Source of the DNA: Leptonema illini DSM 21528
GTDB taxonomy: Bacteria; Spirochaetota; Leptospiria; Leptospirales; Leptonemataceae
Reading direction: 5' to 3'
DNA length: 64,000 nt
Assembly: GCF_000243335.1 (NCBI RefSeq)
Contig: NZ_JH597773.1
Location: forward strand, 1,571,989-1,635,988
Positions within the stretch are counted from its first letter, which is position 1. The number at the start of each line of letters is the position of its first letter. Below the pieces are notes generated by a model. It searched no databases, was not told the origin of the DNA, and worked only from the letters and a program-made list of their open reading frames with translations. Made by a program: the position numbers and the translations under genes. Of the stretch, positions 44,463 to 53,993 are shown in pieces.

Positions 44463-45683
44463 ATGAACGGAAAAGGCATTGCAGAGGCGTATCGCGAATT
44501 TCAGCAGGATCGCAGCCAGGAAACCGAAGAGTTCCTGACCCACGAGATCTATCGCAGTGTGATGGCCTGGCTTCAGAACGGCCATCCCGAAGAGCGCTTC
44601 CTGAACGAATTGATGGAGATCTCGGCATCGTACGAGGAACCGTCGTTTCGCGGAGGCAATCTTCTCGAATTAAGCCTGTGGGAGCTCATGGAAGTCGTGC
44701 ATGCCTTCAACGGCATTCCCGAAGATCGTGAGCACATTCAGTATTTTCTCACACAGGCCCGTCTTCCCTTGCTGGCGCGCATCGATGAAGATACCTACAG
44801 GGTGCTCAGCCAGCTTGAATTCCACGAAGTCGATTTCTTCATCTACGAGACGATCGGCGGCGAATTTCCGCATGATTCGGCGCAGGCCTTCTTGAAAAAC
44901 GGAGAGAATCCCGACATCTGGCTGTCCATACGCTATCTGGATGATCTTGAAGACGATTCCGTCGTCATCGAGATTATCGAGTCGATGATCGATCATCTGC
45001 GTATCGTTCCCGAGAAGTACATGATTCTCGCCTATCTCATCTATCGCTTTCCCGAGCGCATCGAGGCGATGATTCGCGGCGAGGATGACGGCCTGCGACT
45101 GTCCGATGATACGCCGATCGAGCTGGCTCAATCCATCTACGATACGTCGCGCGATTTCGTCGCCACAGGCATCCTCACGCTTGATTATCGCGAGAAGATG
45201 ATTCCCGGGCGTCAGGCCGAGACGATGTTCGCCCTGCTCTCGCTGTTCGAGATCACGCAATGCGAGCTCAACCCGGCCTGGATGGACGTCATGGAACAGT
45301 CGATGGCAAACCTGTGGACGTATCGTCTTCAGGGAATGCGCCGCATTCAACGCCATCAGCCCCTGCCGGAGTTTGTGGCCAGCATCCTTTCCGTTCTCAC
45401 GCCCGAAGAAGAGGAGCGCCTGCTTGTTTATTCGCGCGTGCTCGCCCTTTTCTTCGAGAATCTGCATCGTTATACGAGAAACACGTTCGAAGAGCTGCTC
45501 GACGTCCTTTCACACAGACAGGATCTCTTCTTTGACGAACTCGAGCTGCAGCTTTCGCTTGAGAATGAAGGCGATTCCATGCCGCTTCGCTCCCGTCGAC
45601 TCGCCCTCTGCGCACGCAGTCTGGGCAAGCAGATCGTCGAGCGAGACGGACGCTACTATCTCGTCGAGGGACAGAATCTCTGA
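44463..45683 (+). CDS. Helical protein of unknown function
   Basis: 406 residues from the ATG at 44463, which has AAGGAAGG upstream. Acidic and almost entirely helical, with Leu-rich segments that resemble HEAT or TPR-like repeats (LLELSLWELMEVVHAFNG; IVPEKYMILAYLIYRFPERI). No signal peptide, no membrane helix, no catalytic motif. I do not recognise the family. It is joined to the Nudix gene by a 1-bp overlap (TGATG). Confidence 0.8.
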   Translation: MNGKGIAEAYREFQQDRSQETEEFLTHEIYRSVMAWLQNGHPEERFLNELMEISASYEEPSFRGGNLLELSLWELMEVVHAFNGIPEDREHIQYFLTQARLPLLARIDEDTYRVLSQLEFHEVDFFIYETIGGEFPHDSAQAFLKNGENPDIWLSIRYLDDLEDDSVVIEIIESMIDHLRIVPEKYMILAYLIYRFPERIEAMIRGEDDGLRLSDDTPIELAQSIYDTSRDFVATGILTLDYREKMIPGRQAETMFALLSLFEITQCELNPAWMDVMEQSMANLWTYRLQGMRRIQRHQPLPEFVASILSVLTPEEEERLLVYSRVLALFFENLHRYTRNTFEELLDVLSHRQDLFFDELELQLSLENEGDSMPLRSRRLALCARSLGKQIVERDGRYYLVEGQNL

Positions 45684-46120
45684 TGGAGCCGGGCTGGTTT
45701 CAGGTAACGCTGAAGCTCTTTCTGTGGCATGAGGGCCGATATCTGGCCCTTCGTGATTCGCACAGCGGCTTCGGCGACCTGCCCGGCGGCCGTATCGGCC
45801 GTGACGAATCGGTTAACCTTCCTGCTGCACTCGAACGTGAAGTCGTCGAAGAGCTCGGCGGAGCGGTGCAGGTTGAGTTTCACCCCGAGCCGATCACGCT
45901 CTTTTCGCACTATGTTCTGAAAGATAGCGCTCCGGCCTTTGCCTTCGTTTTCGAGGGCAGATTGAAATCGGGCCAGCTGCAGCTGTCAGACGAACACACC
46001 GATCTCTTCTGGATGAAGGCAAGTGATGACCCTTCGACGCTTTTCGTCGGCACGATGCTGGACGGAGTGCAGAAGTATCTGGCCACCAATCCTCTGTCAC
46101 GAATCAATGAAAACAGGTGA
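45683..46120 (+). CDS. Nudix hydrolase
   Basis: 145 residues. The Nudix box is present at ~35-60 as GGRIGRDES...LEREVVEELGG; the spacing between the first Glu and the RE pair is two residues longer than the consensus, but the metal-binding REVVEE core is intact. Such enzymes cleave nucleoside diphosphates linked to another group. Substrate unknown. Overlaps the previous stop by one base and is followed 4 bases later by the esterase gene, so the three probably form one transcript. Confidence 0.9.
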   Translation: MEPGWFQVTLKLFLWHEGRYLALRDSHSGFGDLPGGRIGRDESVNLPAALEREVVEELGGAVQVEFHPEPITLFSHYVLKDSAPAFAFVFEGRLKSGQLQLSDEHTDLFWMKASDDPSTLFVGTMLDGVQKYLATNPLSRINENR

Positions 46121-46124
46121 AAAG

Positions 46125-47114
46125 ATGAGCGAACGACTTATAGCGCTTTCTCGATTTTTCGTGAACTACAGGCCCGCTTCTTTCTCTATTCGCAAGCTTT
46201 TCATCGCCGGATTGATGCTCGCCCTGTTCACGACCTGTCGCACGTCTGAAGAGGCGCAGGCCGCACCCGATGCCTGCTACCGACTCACGCCCGGCTGGCA
46301 GAAAGATCTGAAAATCGACGACGTCGCCGTCGATCTTTTCGTGCCGCAGGCGACCGAACAGAGCTGTCAGCGTATGCTGCTTGTGCTGCCTGGCTGGAAG
46401 TTCCCCCGACAGGACTGGATTCGCAAGTCACCGCTTGAGGCGATCGCTCAAAAAGAACAGATGATCCTTGTCCTGCCCGAGATGCATACGACGATCTATG
46501 AAACGAGTTATTATCCTGAAACCGTCATGAAATGGAACGCCGTTCCGGGCGGAGCCTTTCTCAGAGATCGCCTGATTCCCGAGATGCAGCGGCGCTTCGG
46601 ATTATTCAAGAAAGGCCATGGCAACTACCTGCTTGGCCTGTCGACGGGCGGCCGCGGCGTCGTCATGCTGCATCTGCAGAATCCAGGACTTTTTACGGCA
46701 GGAGCCGCCCTTTCAGGCGATTTCGACCAGACCTTACAGCCCAACGATAACCTGATGCGCAACGTTTACGGACCGTACGAACGATTTCGCGATCGCTGGC
46801 AGGGCGAGAATAACCCTGTAAGCGTCATCGACAGATCGCCCGAACGCTGGACGATGCCGCTCTATCTCTCGCATGGTCAGGCCGACCGCGTCGTTCCGAT
46901 AGCGCATTCAGAATGGCTGCATAAGATGATCATCAAAAAAAAGGGAAAGGACTTTCCCGTCGTATATAAGGCCGTTCCAGGCGCCGCGCACGATTATCGT
47001 TTCTGGGGCGGTGAGCTTCCCGCCGTCTTCGCCTTTTTTAAAGATCCGACGGCAAAGAACAATCCGACTTCGGCCAGGGAGCCGTTTGCGGATAACCAGC
47101 CGGCGGCTAACTGA
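46125..47114 (+). CDS. Lipoprotein esterase, esterase D-like fold
   Basis: 329 residues from the ATG at 46125 (AGGTGAAAAG upstream). The leader IRKLFIAGLMLALFTTC ends in a relaxed lipobox, so it is probably a membrane-anchored exported enzyme. The hydrolase domain has nucleophile GLSTGGRG, an acid near SHGQADRVVP and His in PGAAHDYRFW, as in the esterase D / feruloyl esterase group. Substrate unknown. Confidence 0.88.
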   Translation: MSERLIALSRFFVNYRPASFSIRKLFIAGLMLALFTTCRTSEEAQAAPDACYRLTPGWQKDLKIDDVAVDLFVPQATEQSCQRMLLVLPGWKFPRQDWIRKSPLEAIAQKEQMILVLPEMHTTIYETSYYPETVMKWNAVPGGAFLRDRLIPEMQRRFGLFKKGHGNYLLGLSTGGRGVVMLHLQNPGLFTAGAALSGDFDQTLQPNDNLMRNVYGPYERFRDRWQGENNPVSVIDRSPERWTMPLYLSHGQADRVVPIAHSEWLHKMIIKKKGKDFPVVYKAVPGAAHDYRFWGGELPAVFAFFKDPTAKNNPTSAREPFADNQPAAN

Positions 47115-47141
47115 GAGCCCGCGCATCATTCCTGTAGTTCG

Positions 47142-47789
47142 ATGAACTGTCCACTCTGTAACGGTGACGGTATTCCGGTGAACGGCCCGGATAGTCGCCG
47201 TTTTTACAGATGCCGGCGCTGTGCTCTGATCTACGTCGATTCCGCCGATTATCTTACCGAAGCTAAAGAGCGCGAGTTCTACGGAACACATCAAAACGAC
47301 ATCAACGATGAAGGCTACCGACGATTTCTGTCACAGATCGTCGCTGCCTTGAGGCCGTATCTGCGTTCGGGTATGAGAGGCCTTGATTACGGCTGTGGAC
47401 CGGTGAAGATGATCGAGACCCTGCTTGCAGAAGAGGGTTATGCATGCACGTCCTTTGATCCCTTTTTTCATCCGACCGAATTGCAGGGGCCTTACGACTT
47501 CGTAATCGCAACCGAAGTCGTGGAGCATTTCAGGAATACGGCCCTTGAATGGCAGACGATGATCGAGCTGGTCCGCCCAGGTGGACTGCTTGCCGTAATG
47601 ACGGAATTACAACCCGAAGATCGAGCATTCAGCGGATGGCGGTATGCGCGGGATCCAACGCATACTTCGTTCTATTGCAATGAGACTATTGAATTTCTTG
47701 CTGCATCCTTCGATCTCGTCATCCTTTTTAGCGACGGAAAAAGGCGCCTTGTCTTTCAAAGGCGCCTCGGATCCGTTCAACAAGTTTAG
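47142..47789 (+). CDS. SAM-dependent methyltransferase with zinc-finger N-terminus
   Basis: 215 residues. Starts with a four-Cys ribbon (CPLCNG, CRRC), followed by a class I methyltransferase with motif I GLDYGCGPVKM, acidic FDPFF, IATEVVEHF and LVRPGGLLAVMTE. The target is unknown; ribbon-bearing members often modify small molecules or nucleic acids. The last codons double as the terminator of the opposite gene. 4 bp separate it from that gene's stop. Confidence 0.9.
   Translation: MNCPLCNGDGIPVNGPDSRRFYRCRRCALIYVDSADYLTEAKEREFYGTHQNDINDEGYRRFLSQIVAALRPYLRSGMRGLDYGCGPVKMIETLLAEEGYACTSFDPFFHPTELQGPYDFVIATEVVEHFRNTALEWQTMIELVRPGGLLAVMTELQPEDRAFSGWRYARDPTHTSFYCNETIEFLAASFDLVILFSDGKRRLVFQRRLGSVQQV
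47736..47767 (-). terminator. Rho-independent terminator of the DUF1566 gene, inside the opposing gene
   Basis: On the minus strand AGGCGCCTT and AAGGCGCCT (47759-47767 and 47742-47750) form a perfect 9-bp stem with an 8-base loop, followed by TTTTTCC. It starts 27 bases beyond the DUF1566 stop and lies wholly within the 3' coding end of the methyltransferase gene. Confidence 0.8.
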
Positions 47790-47793
47790 TCGA

Positions 47794-49131
47794 TCAGTTT
47801 CCCGCTCTTACACAGCGGACTCTGTTATTCAGGCGCAGGATATCGCCCTGTGGGCCATGATAGTAAAAGAGTCCCTGCCCGAGATTCGCCGACGAGGCCC
47901 CTTCTTCGGTGGCTATGTTCGTTTTATCGTTGCTGCGCTGTGCTCCCGCTCCATGAACATCAAGCATGGAACCGGTCATATAGCCGAGTGCCCGACCGAA
48001 AGATAAATAAGTGGCATTGGTAGCGCTCTGTGCATCATTATCGTTATCCACATGCGTGGTTGATGCCCAGTAATAGCCCCAATCGGTGCAACCATTCTCA
48101 TTTGTGAACGAGGTCGCCGAAAATTTTGCATCCAGTGCAGCGCCTGACGTCGTATCGGGTGAGCGCGAATAGTCGACGATACTCTGCAGCTCCTTCACAT
48201 TCGGCAATCGCCAGTCAGTCTCCCCGGCAAGCGACAGATTCTCACAATAATCGACCGCATCCTGCCAGTTCGTCGACGAGGCGTCTGCCTGCTGCCACAC
48301 AAGTCCCGTCGCGTCATCCGTTACAGTGGCGCCACTATCCGTTACGGAAAAATTGTTTTTGCCGTAGTCGGATTCGCCGCGTACACAGCGTACATAGTAT
48401 TTGCTCTTCGTAGCCGGATATCCCTTAATACGCCCATCGACGAAGTTCACGCCAAACATCGTCTTATCGCCATTCATCGTCGTCGATACATAGATCGTGG
48501 ACGTTGCATATTGGGCATCGATGATGCGGTCACCGGCATCTTGATCTCCGAACACGCGATCGAAGGCCGTCGTATCGATAAATGGCGTCAGGCCTGATGT
48601 GTCGGTGCCGAGGTAGGTGCTCGCATCCTTTCCGCTGAACTGAATCAGCGAATAGAGCGTCTTGATATCGGGCAGGCGCCAGTCGCTATGACCGCCCAGG
48701 GTCAGATTTTCGCAGTATGTGACCGCATCGCTCTGAAATCTTTTGTCAGAGGAGTTAACGAATGTATCATTATTGATGTCCGTACTCCTGGTCCACATAA
48801 GCCCTGTTACATTGTCTGTAACCGTTCCGTTTCCGTTATTCGTATAAGACGGCTGGTTGCCGCTGTAAGAACCGTCATAACCGAGACCGCTACAGCTTAC
48901 CGTAGCGCTTGTGGTGGAATCGTAGCAGAGCGTCTGTTTAGTATCGACAACCTTATATTTACCTGTTGCGGTCGTCGTCGGTACATCCGTCGCCGAATTC
49001 GCTACGCCTGTAGAGCAGCCGGCTGAACCGCCCGTTGCAAGCAGAGCCAGAGCGGCTGAATTATCGTCGCTGCTCTTGCCGCACCCATGTAGCAGAGCCG
49101 CCAGAAGCAGGAATGAAATCGCTTTCATCAT
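47794..49131 (-). CDS. DUF1566 (Lcl-type) lipoprotein
   Basis: 445 residues. The leader MMKAISFLLLAALLHGC has a good lipobox (LHGC). Two DUF1566 units follow (about 100-250 and 260-440), each with a VTDNVTGLMWTR or VTDDATGLVWQQ opening, a YCENLxLxGxxDWRLP core and a YYVRCVRG or RVRCVRAG ending. The fold is C-type-lectin-like and surface-exposed family members are common in Leptospira. Function unknown; binding of ligands at the cell surface is inferred. AGGAGA precedes the start. Confidence 0.92.
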   Translation of the reverse strand: MMKAISFLLLAALLHGCGKSSDDNSAALALLATGGSAGCSTGVANSATDVPTTTATGKYKVVDTKQTLCYDSTTSATVSCSGLGYDGSYSGNQPSYTNNGNGTVTDNVTGLMWTRSTDINNDTFVNSSDKRFQSDAVTYCENLTLGGHSDWRLPDIKTLYSLIQFSGKDASTYLGTDTSGLTPFIDTTAFDRVFGDQDAGDRIIDAQYATSTIYVSTTMNGDKTMFGVNFVDGRIKGYPATKSKYYVRCVRGESDYGKNNFSVTDSGATVTDDATGLVWQQADASSTNWQDAVDYCENLSLAGETDWRLPNVKELQSIVDYSRSPDTTSGAALDAKFSATSFTNENGCTDWGYYWASTTHVDNDNDAQSATNATYLSFGRALGYMTGSMLDVHGAGAQRSNDKTNIATEEGASSANLGQGLFYYHGPQGDILRLNNRVRCVRAGN

Positions 49132-49195
49132 GGTTTCGTTTCTCCTGGCATCAGAATAGCCCCTGTCCTATTGCGAATCGACCGGGCCAAGCGGT

Positions 49196-49225
49196 TCGCA
49201 CCCTTTTTTCGGGGAAAAAGTGCGA
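49196..49225. promoter_or_regulatory. Hairpin between divergent genes
   Basis: TCGCAC (49196-49201) pairs with GTGCGA (49220-49225); a CC bulge separates this from an inner TTTTT/AAAAA stem with a TCGGGG loop. It lies midway between the DUF1566 lipoprotein and the AraC-type regulator, so it could be an operator or part of the regulator's leader. Confidence 0.5.
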
Positions 49226-49288
49226 GTCTCAGATTGGAATGGATGTTAAAAAGCTTGCTGCATTCTGCTCGATCTCTGATGGTCACTT

Positions 49289-50368
49289 ATGCTGATCCCG
49301 GCAATCTCAATTGGAGTAGGATTTTTCTCAATGCTGTTCGTTCTGACCGCTGGCAGAGGCACGCTTGCCGGTCGTCTGCTTGTGGCCCTCATCCTCGTGC
49401 TCACGCTGCCCCATCTCGTCCATATCATCGAACCCGTACCTCAAAGCTGGCCTCGTCTGCTGCATAGCTTTATGGGAAGCCATGCCTTTCTGCTCGGTCC
49501 GATGCTCTATCTTTTTGTGATGGAGAAGGTCGATCCGACGCGAAAGCTGCGAACCATCGACGGGGTGCATTTCCTGCCCTTTCTGCTTTCTGTCCTTTCT
49601 TTCTTCGTCTTCAAGCCAGCTCCGGGAAGTCCGCCCATCGCACTTGCTGGCATCCTCTTTCTCAGCGTCGCCGGATACACGGTTGCATCGATTTACCGTA
49701 TTTCGGATTCTCTGCCCGATCCGCTTTATAACTACGGCATAAGGGTTCCCGTGCGGGGACATATACTCCAATGGACGGTGGGGATGACAGGGTTCCTCTG
49801 GACGGCCCAGGTTATCATTCATAAGTGGCTTCCCCACAGAGAAGGGGCGTTCTTCAGAGGGCTGATCATTATTGCGTATACCGTGTGCATCTGCTACATC
49901 GCTATACTGTTTCTGCTTTCTGTACAGCGACCCGATTCGGAGCCGTCTGGCGAGTCGAGGCCGAAGGGCAGGTACGAGAGATCGGGCCTGAAAGAGGATC
50001 AGAGCGCCGACCTGATGCGAAAGATCGAACGTCTGATGCGGGAAGAAAAGCCTTTTCTTGATCCGAATTTCTCACCGGCCGACCTATCTGTGTCGTTACA
50101 GATCCCGATCTATCAGATCAGTCAGGTCATCAATCAGGAGACGGGAGCGAACTTCTATACCTTCGCAAACAGATACAGGATCGAGCATGTCGTTGAGAGG
50201 CTGAGACAGACCGAAGAATCGGTTAACCTTCTTCACCTTGCCCTGAATGCGGGATTCAATTCAAAGTCGACGTTCAACAGCGCGTTCAAAAAGGCGACGG
50301 GTATGACGCCCTCGGAATACTATCGATCTATGAAAGACGAGAAATCGCTGATGCCTGAAGGCGCCTGA
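49289..50368 (+). CDS. Membrane-bound AraC-family transcriptional regulator
   Basis: 359 residues. About seven hydrophobic helices in residues 1-215 are followed by a linker (~216-250) and an AraC/XylS double helix-turn-helix (~255-348; FSPADLSVSLQIPIYQISQVIN and LALNAGFNSKSTFNSAFKK, ending GMTPSEYYR). This layout, with a membrane sensor fused to the DNA-binding part, is common in Leptospira and Bacteroidetes. It is divergent from the DUF1566 lipoprotein, a plausible target. Signal unknown. Confidence 0.93.
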   Translation: MLIPAISIGVGFFSMLFVLTAGRGTLAGRLLVALILVLTLPHLVHIIEPVPQSWPRLLHSFMGSHAFLLGPMLYLFVMEKVDPTRKLRTIDGVHFLPFLLSVLSFFVFKPAPGSPPIALAGILFLSVAGYTVASIYRISDSLPDPLYNYGIRVPVRGHILQWTVGMTGFLWTAQVIIHKWLPHREGAFFRGLIIIAYTVCICYIAILFLLSVQRPDSEPSGESRPKGRYERSGLKEDQSADLMRKIERLMREEKPFLDPNFSPADLSVSLQIPIYQISQVINQETGANFYTFANRYRIEHVVERLRQTEESVNLLHLALNAGFNSKSTFNSAFKKATGMTPSEYYRSMKDEKSLMPEGA

Positions 50369-50383
50369 AAATTCCTGAACGAA

Positions 50384-51739
50384 TCAGATCCTCTGCCTTA
50401 TATATTCTACGATGGCTCTGTTATGTTCTTTCACGGAATCCGGAACGTCCCAGGTCCACTCGAATCCGTCCTGCACCCAGGAGCGAACGTTCATCTCTCG
50501 TTTTGAGAAGGGCGGAAACCGTTCGTTCTGGAATCCCGGAACATCGACCCAGTATCCGCTGAACATCAGGGCCGCCGTTGCAGGATCATAAAGCGGCGTC
50601 GCCTCGGGATGCGGATCGCTCTGCAAGAGGTCAAGTCGGAGCGGACGCAGATCATACGAGGCGAATTGCCCGGACTTCATACCCGGCGGCAAGATGACCT
50701 GATGTTCGTTCATATCAGATTCGCCAAGATCGGGAAAGAGCAGATTACGAAATATGTGGCCTGCGATCTCGGTGAGCACGGAGATGTGAAAGGTTCCGGC
50801 CGACGGGTAGAGCGCATGCGATCCCTCGGCCACGGCCACAACGGGATGACCGTTCACGAGAGGCGTATGCTCATGATCAAATCGTACAGTCGTTCGTCCC
50901 TGCGTCCAGCCGAGCAGCTTTTCAAGATAGAAGATGGGCTGGTTCTCAAGATGCGCTCCGAGAGTCAGCTTTACCGGCACGTCGCCTTCAAACATGACCG
51001 TAAGGCTTTCGCGATCAAAGATATGCGGACCGACATTCAGAAGCTTCGCAATGCCCGTCTTTGGATCAAAGGCATAGAACGTATGATAGTTAATGTACGA
51101 CCGCTCAGCTTCGTCCTCCATATACGAATAATAGACGACACAATCTCGATAGCTTCCCTTCTGTCTGTAAAACGAGGAGTCGGCCAGGCCAAAACCTGAC
51201 TGATCGAGCAGGTAATCGGCGTGGCCGTTTGTGCGCAGAAATAGATCAAGCTGATCAAAGGGAATGCTTCTTTTGCCAAGCACCGTTTCTACGTCGATGC
51301 CCGTGCCCTCGCCATCGGGCGGTGTGATCACAAGATCACGCAGCGAAACAGGAAAGAATTCTTCTTCAGGCGAGAACAGCAGAACGGGAGCGTATTTTTT
51401 CGCAAGTCGATCCACCTCTTCGGGACTGCGTCGCAAAGAGTGCTGTATGCAGACCAGCTGCGTCCAGAATGACGAGGCCTGTCCGTCACGCTCAGCGAAC
51501 AACGTCAGCGTGTACACGCCGCCTCTCAGTCCGGCCAGATCGAAGCTCGCCCGAAAACCAACGATGGGCTGTATCAGCTCTATTCCATTACCCGCACTGT
51601 TGCCGTCGAGTCGGGCTGTTAACACCGATGAATCGAGCGACAGCTGTCTCAGAAATTCATCCGGGAATTCGCTCGCCCACTTTAAAAAGATGGATAACGA
51701 TTTTTCGTCATGATTCACGATCAGGAATTGTTCGATCAT
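50384..51739 (-). CDS. Vps62/DUF946-like protein
   Basis: 451 residues from the ATG at 51739, with GGAG upstream. The middle and C-terminal parts (AKKYAPVLLFSPEEEFFPVSL, then VVYYSYM, NYHTFYAFD, FEGDVPVKLTLGAH and AEGSHALYPSAGTFH) resemble the Vps62-related fold of eukaryotic and bacterial proteins of unknown biochemistry. The first ~120 residues look like a separate beta domain. No signal peptide. It follows the patatin gene by 4 bp, so the two are co-transcribed. Confidence 0.75.
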   Translation of the reverse strand: MIEQFLIVNHDEKSLSIFLKWASEFPDEFLRQLSLDSSVLTARLDGNSAGNGIELIQPIVGFRASFDLAGLRGGVYTLTLFAERDGQASSFWTQLVCIQHSLRRSPEEVDRLAKKYAPVLLFSPEEEFFPVSLRDLVITPPDGEGTGIDVETVLGKRSIPFDQLDLFLRTNGHADYLLDQSGFGLADSSFYRQKGSYRDCVVYYSYMEDEAERSYINYHTFYAFDPKTGIAKLLNVGPHIFDRESLTVMFEGDVPVKLTLGAHLENQPIFYLEKLLGWTQGRTTVRFDHEHTPLVNGHPVVAVAEGSHALYPSAGTFHISVLTEIAGHIFRNLLFPDLGESDMNEHQVILPPGMKSGQFASYDLRPLRLDLLQSDPHPEATPLYDPATAALMFSGYWVDVPGFQNERFPPFSKREMNVRSWVQDGFEWTWDVPDSVKEHNRAIVEYIRQRI

Positions 51740-51743
51740 ACCT

Positions 51744-53993
51744 TTACTCCAGAAGAAGCCGCTTCCACTCGTCCATATTGTCCATCGCATGCCTGTAACC
51801 GATCTCGATAAGATCCGGAGCGGCCTTCCAGTTCAGAAGACTGAACTCGTGTACGGGAAGCGTCGTCCAGACCGTCGCCGAGGCACGGGCTACCTGATCA
51901 TGGCTCTCGCCTCCGAGCATGGCAGACCGCAACAGGATCTGTGCCAGTCCAGGGAAATAGGTGCGGCGGCTTCGCGGAAGCATGCGATTCCAGAGCATTC
52001 GAAGAACGGGCGGCGCCTCGCCCGGGCTACGCTGAAGAGCGGCCAGGACGGCATCATTCACGGTGACGTCATTCTCGCCGACATGCACGGCAAGTACACG
52101 GCCGGCGCCTCGCTCTTTCATCACATCGGCGGGCACGTTGTTCATAATGCCGCCATCGACAAGCAGATGCCCGCTGTGCAATAGAGGAGGAGCGATGCCC
52201 GGCAGTGACGAGCTTGCTCGCGTCGCCTTCCACAGACGGCCTCTATCGATTGCAAGAGCCTTTCGATCGGTGAGATCGGCGGCCATAGCAAAAAAAGGAA
52301 CGGGCAACTCTTCGATAAACTGCTCGCCAAACGCCTCACGTAACGCATTCGAATACTGTCGTCCGCGTATCATGCTCACAAAGGGAAACGTATAATCGCG
52401 CAGAGGATTTCGTTCGACGATCAATAATCCGATCATACGCACCACTTCATCGGGCGGCAGTTGCATGGCCATCAGGCCTCCGATAATCGAGCCCATGCTC
52501 GTCCCGCCGATGCTATCAAGCGGAATGCCCGCTTCAAGCAGAGCTCGATAGACGCCGGCGTGCGCAAGGCCGCGAGCGCCTCCGCCGCCTAACACTACGC
52601 CGACGGAACGGCCGGTCAGATGACGTCCAAGTCTCGCAAAATCCGGTACATGATGTCGTCGAACATGATGATGCCGCACGGAGCGCATAGAGAGAAAATT
52701 TGATGCCGGCGTCCGCGCCCCCGCTCCGTCGTGAAGAATTACAAGCTCCTGATGATCGGCAAGAGGGTCATCCGAAACGTCGGCCCGATGCAGCCTCTTG
52801 ATTTCGACCGGACTTAATGACGGACCACCCGAGGCCGAGGCCAGTAAAATGATAGAATCGGCATGGCGCAGGCAGCGACGGGTCCAGGCCGTATCTGTAT
52901 ATTCGGCGGCAAAGATCGTATAATCGTATTCCTGCTCGAGCACGGCAAGGCGGCGGCTGAACTCCACATCATCCAGCGATCCCTCGCGCTCCGCACGGGC
53001 AGGAACGTCATGGACGCTGACCAGCAGAGTTTTACCGCCTAACGCCTCTCGCAAAAGACTACCGAATTCGAGCGGATCGACGTCCTGATGGATCGGTAGA
53101 AGGCAGAAGTTCCGCGGATGCGAGCCATGCGTCGTATGACCGTTGATCCGTTGAGCGAGGATGCGCGTGATGGGAAATAAAAGCGTAGGTTCTTTTCTGA
53201 TAATTCTTTCAAAGGATTTGCCCGACAGACGTATGAGCTCGCAGTCCCGTACGGCAAAAACGGTGGCTGTGCGCGTTTCACCCGTTAATACAGAAAGCTC
53301 GCCAAAGACGTCCCCCGGATGAAAAAAGCCGCTGCGTAGAATACGCCCGTCAGCGTCACGATGGATCCATCGCAAACGTCCGTTAAGAACCACGTAGAGA
53401 CCGTCGCCGGCATCGCCCTGACGTAAGACCTCTTCATGGTCAGGGATGCTCATCCATTGCATCATAGGCTCAAGGCGGCGAAGAACGGTGGCAGGCAGGC
53501 TCGAAAACAGATCAAGCCTTTTCAAGAACTGAAGCAAATCCTTTTCGACGGGGCGGAACAGTCTTTTCTTCGACGAACGCAGCCGTCGCCCGATGACGTC
53601 GGCTACGGCTCGAAGCTGCTGTGGATAACGATGCATCAGATCTTCGAAAAGATCGCGGCTGATGCGAATGAGCTCGGAATTCGTTACCGCTCGCACCGTC
53701 GCCTGACGGCGGTCATCGGTTAACAGAGCCGCTTCGCCGAAGTATTCGCCGGCGTTGACCTCGCCGATTACCGTTCCGGCCTGTTCAGCTCGCAGGCGGC
53801 CGCTGACGACGACATACAGGTCGCTCCCGGATTCCCCTTCTTTCAATACGATTCGGCCGGGCTTGAGTTCGAGCGGCTCAGCCTGGCGCAGTAGATCTTT
53901 GATCGTCTCGACGGGCACGGCTTGAAAGAGCTCGGTATTCTGTAAGAATTGAACGAGCGAGATTCCCCGCCGCCGCAGACTTTTTAGATCCAT
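51744..53993 (-). CDS. Patatin-like phospholipase with two cyclic-nucleotide-binding domains
   Basis: 749 residues. Domains: cNMP-binding 1 (~20-140, cassette FGEAALLTDDRRQATV), cNMP-binding 2 (~160-285, FGELSVLTGETRTATV), a linker (~295-455) and a patatin domain (~463-625) with oxyanion loop GGGGARG, nucleophile Ser499 in GGTSMGS and Asp613 in DGGIMN. This is the neuropathy-target-esterase (NTE) arrangement: a lysophospholipase controlled by cyclic nucleotides. Both cassettes keep the Arg that contacts the phosphate. No signal peptide or N-terminal helix, unlike eukaryotic NTE. Confidence 0.94.
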   Translation of the reverse strand: MDLKSLRRRGISLVQFLQNTELFQAVPVETIKDLLRQAEPLELKPGRIVLKEGESGSDLYVVVSGRLRAEQAGTVIGEVNAGEYFGEAALLTDDRRQATVRAVTNSELIRISRDLFEDLMHRYPQQLRAVADVIGRRLRSSKKRLFRPVEKDLLQFLKRLDLFSSLPATVLRRLEPMMQWMSIPDHEEVLRQGDAGDGLYVVLNGRLRWIHRDADGRILRSGFFHPGDVFGELSVLTGETRTATVFAVRDCELIRLSGKSFERIIRKEPTLLFPITRILAQRINGHTTHGSHPRNFCLLPIHQDVDPLEFGSLLREALGGKTLLVSVHDVPARAEREGSLDDVEFSRRLAVLEQEYDYTIFAAEYTDTAWTRRCLRHADSIILLASASGGPSLSPVEIKRLHRADVSDDPLADHQELVILHDGAGARTPASNFLSMRSVRHHHVRRHHVPDFARLGRHLTGRSVGVVLGGGGARGLAHAGVYRALLEAGIPLDSIGGTSMGSIIGGLMAMQLPPDEVVRMIGLLIVERNPLRDYTFPFVSMIRGRQYSNALREAFGEQFIEELPVPFFAMAADLTDRKALAIDRGRLWKATRASSSLPGIAPPLLHSGHLLVDGGIMNNVPADVMKERGAGRVLAVHVGENDVTVNDAVLAALQRSPGEAPPVLRMLWNRMLPRSRRTYFPGLAQILLRSAMLGGESHDQVARASATVWTTLPVHEFSLLNWKAAPDLIEIGYRHAMDNMDEWKRLLLE

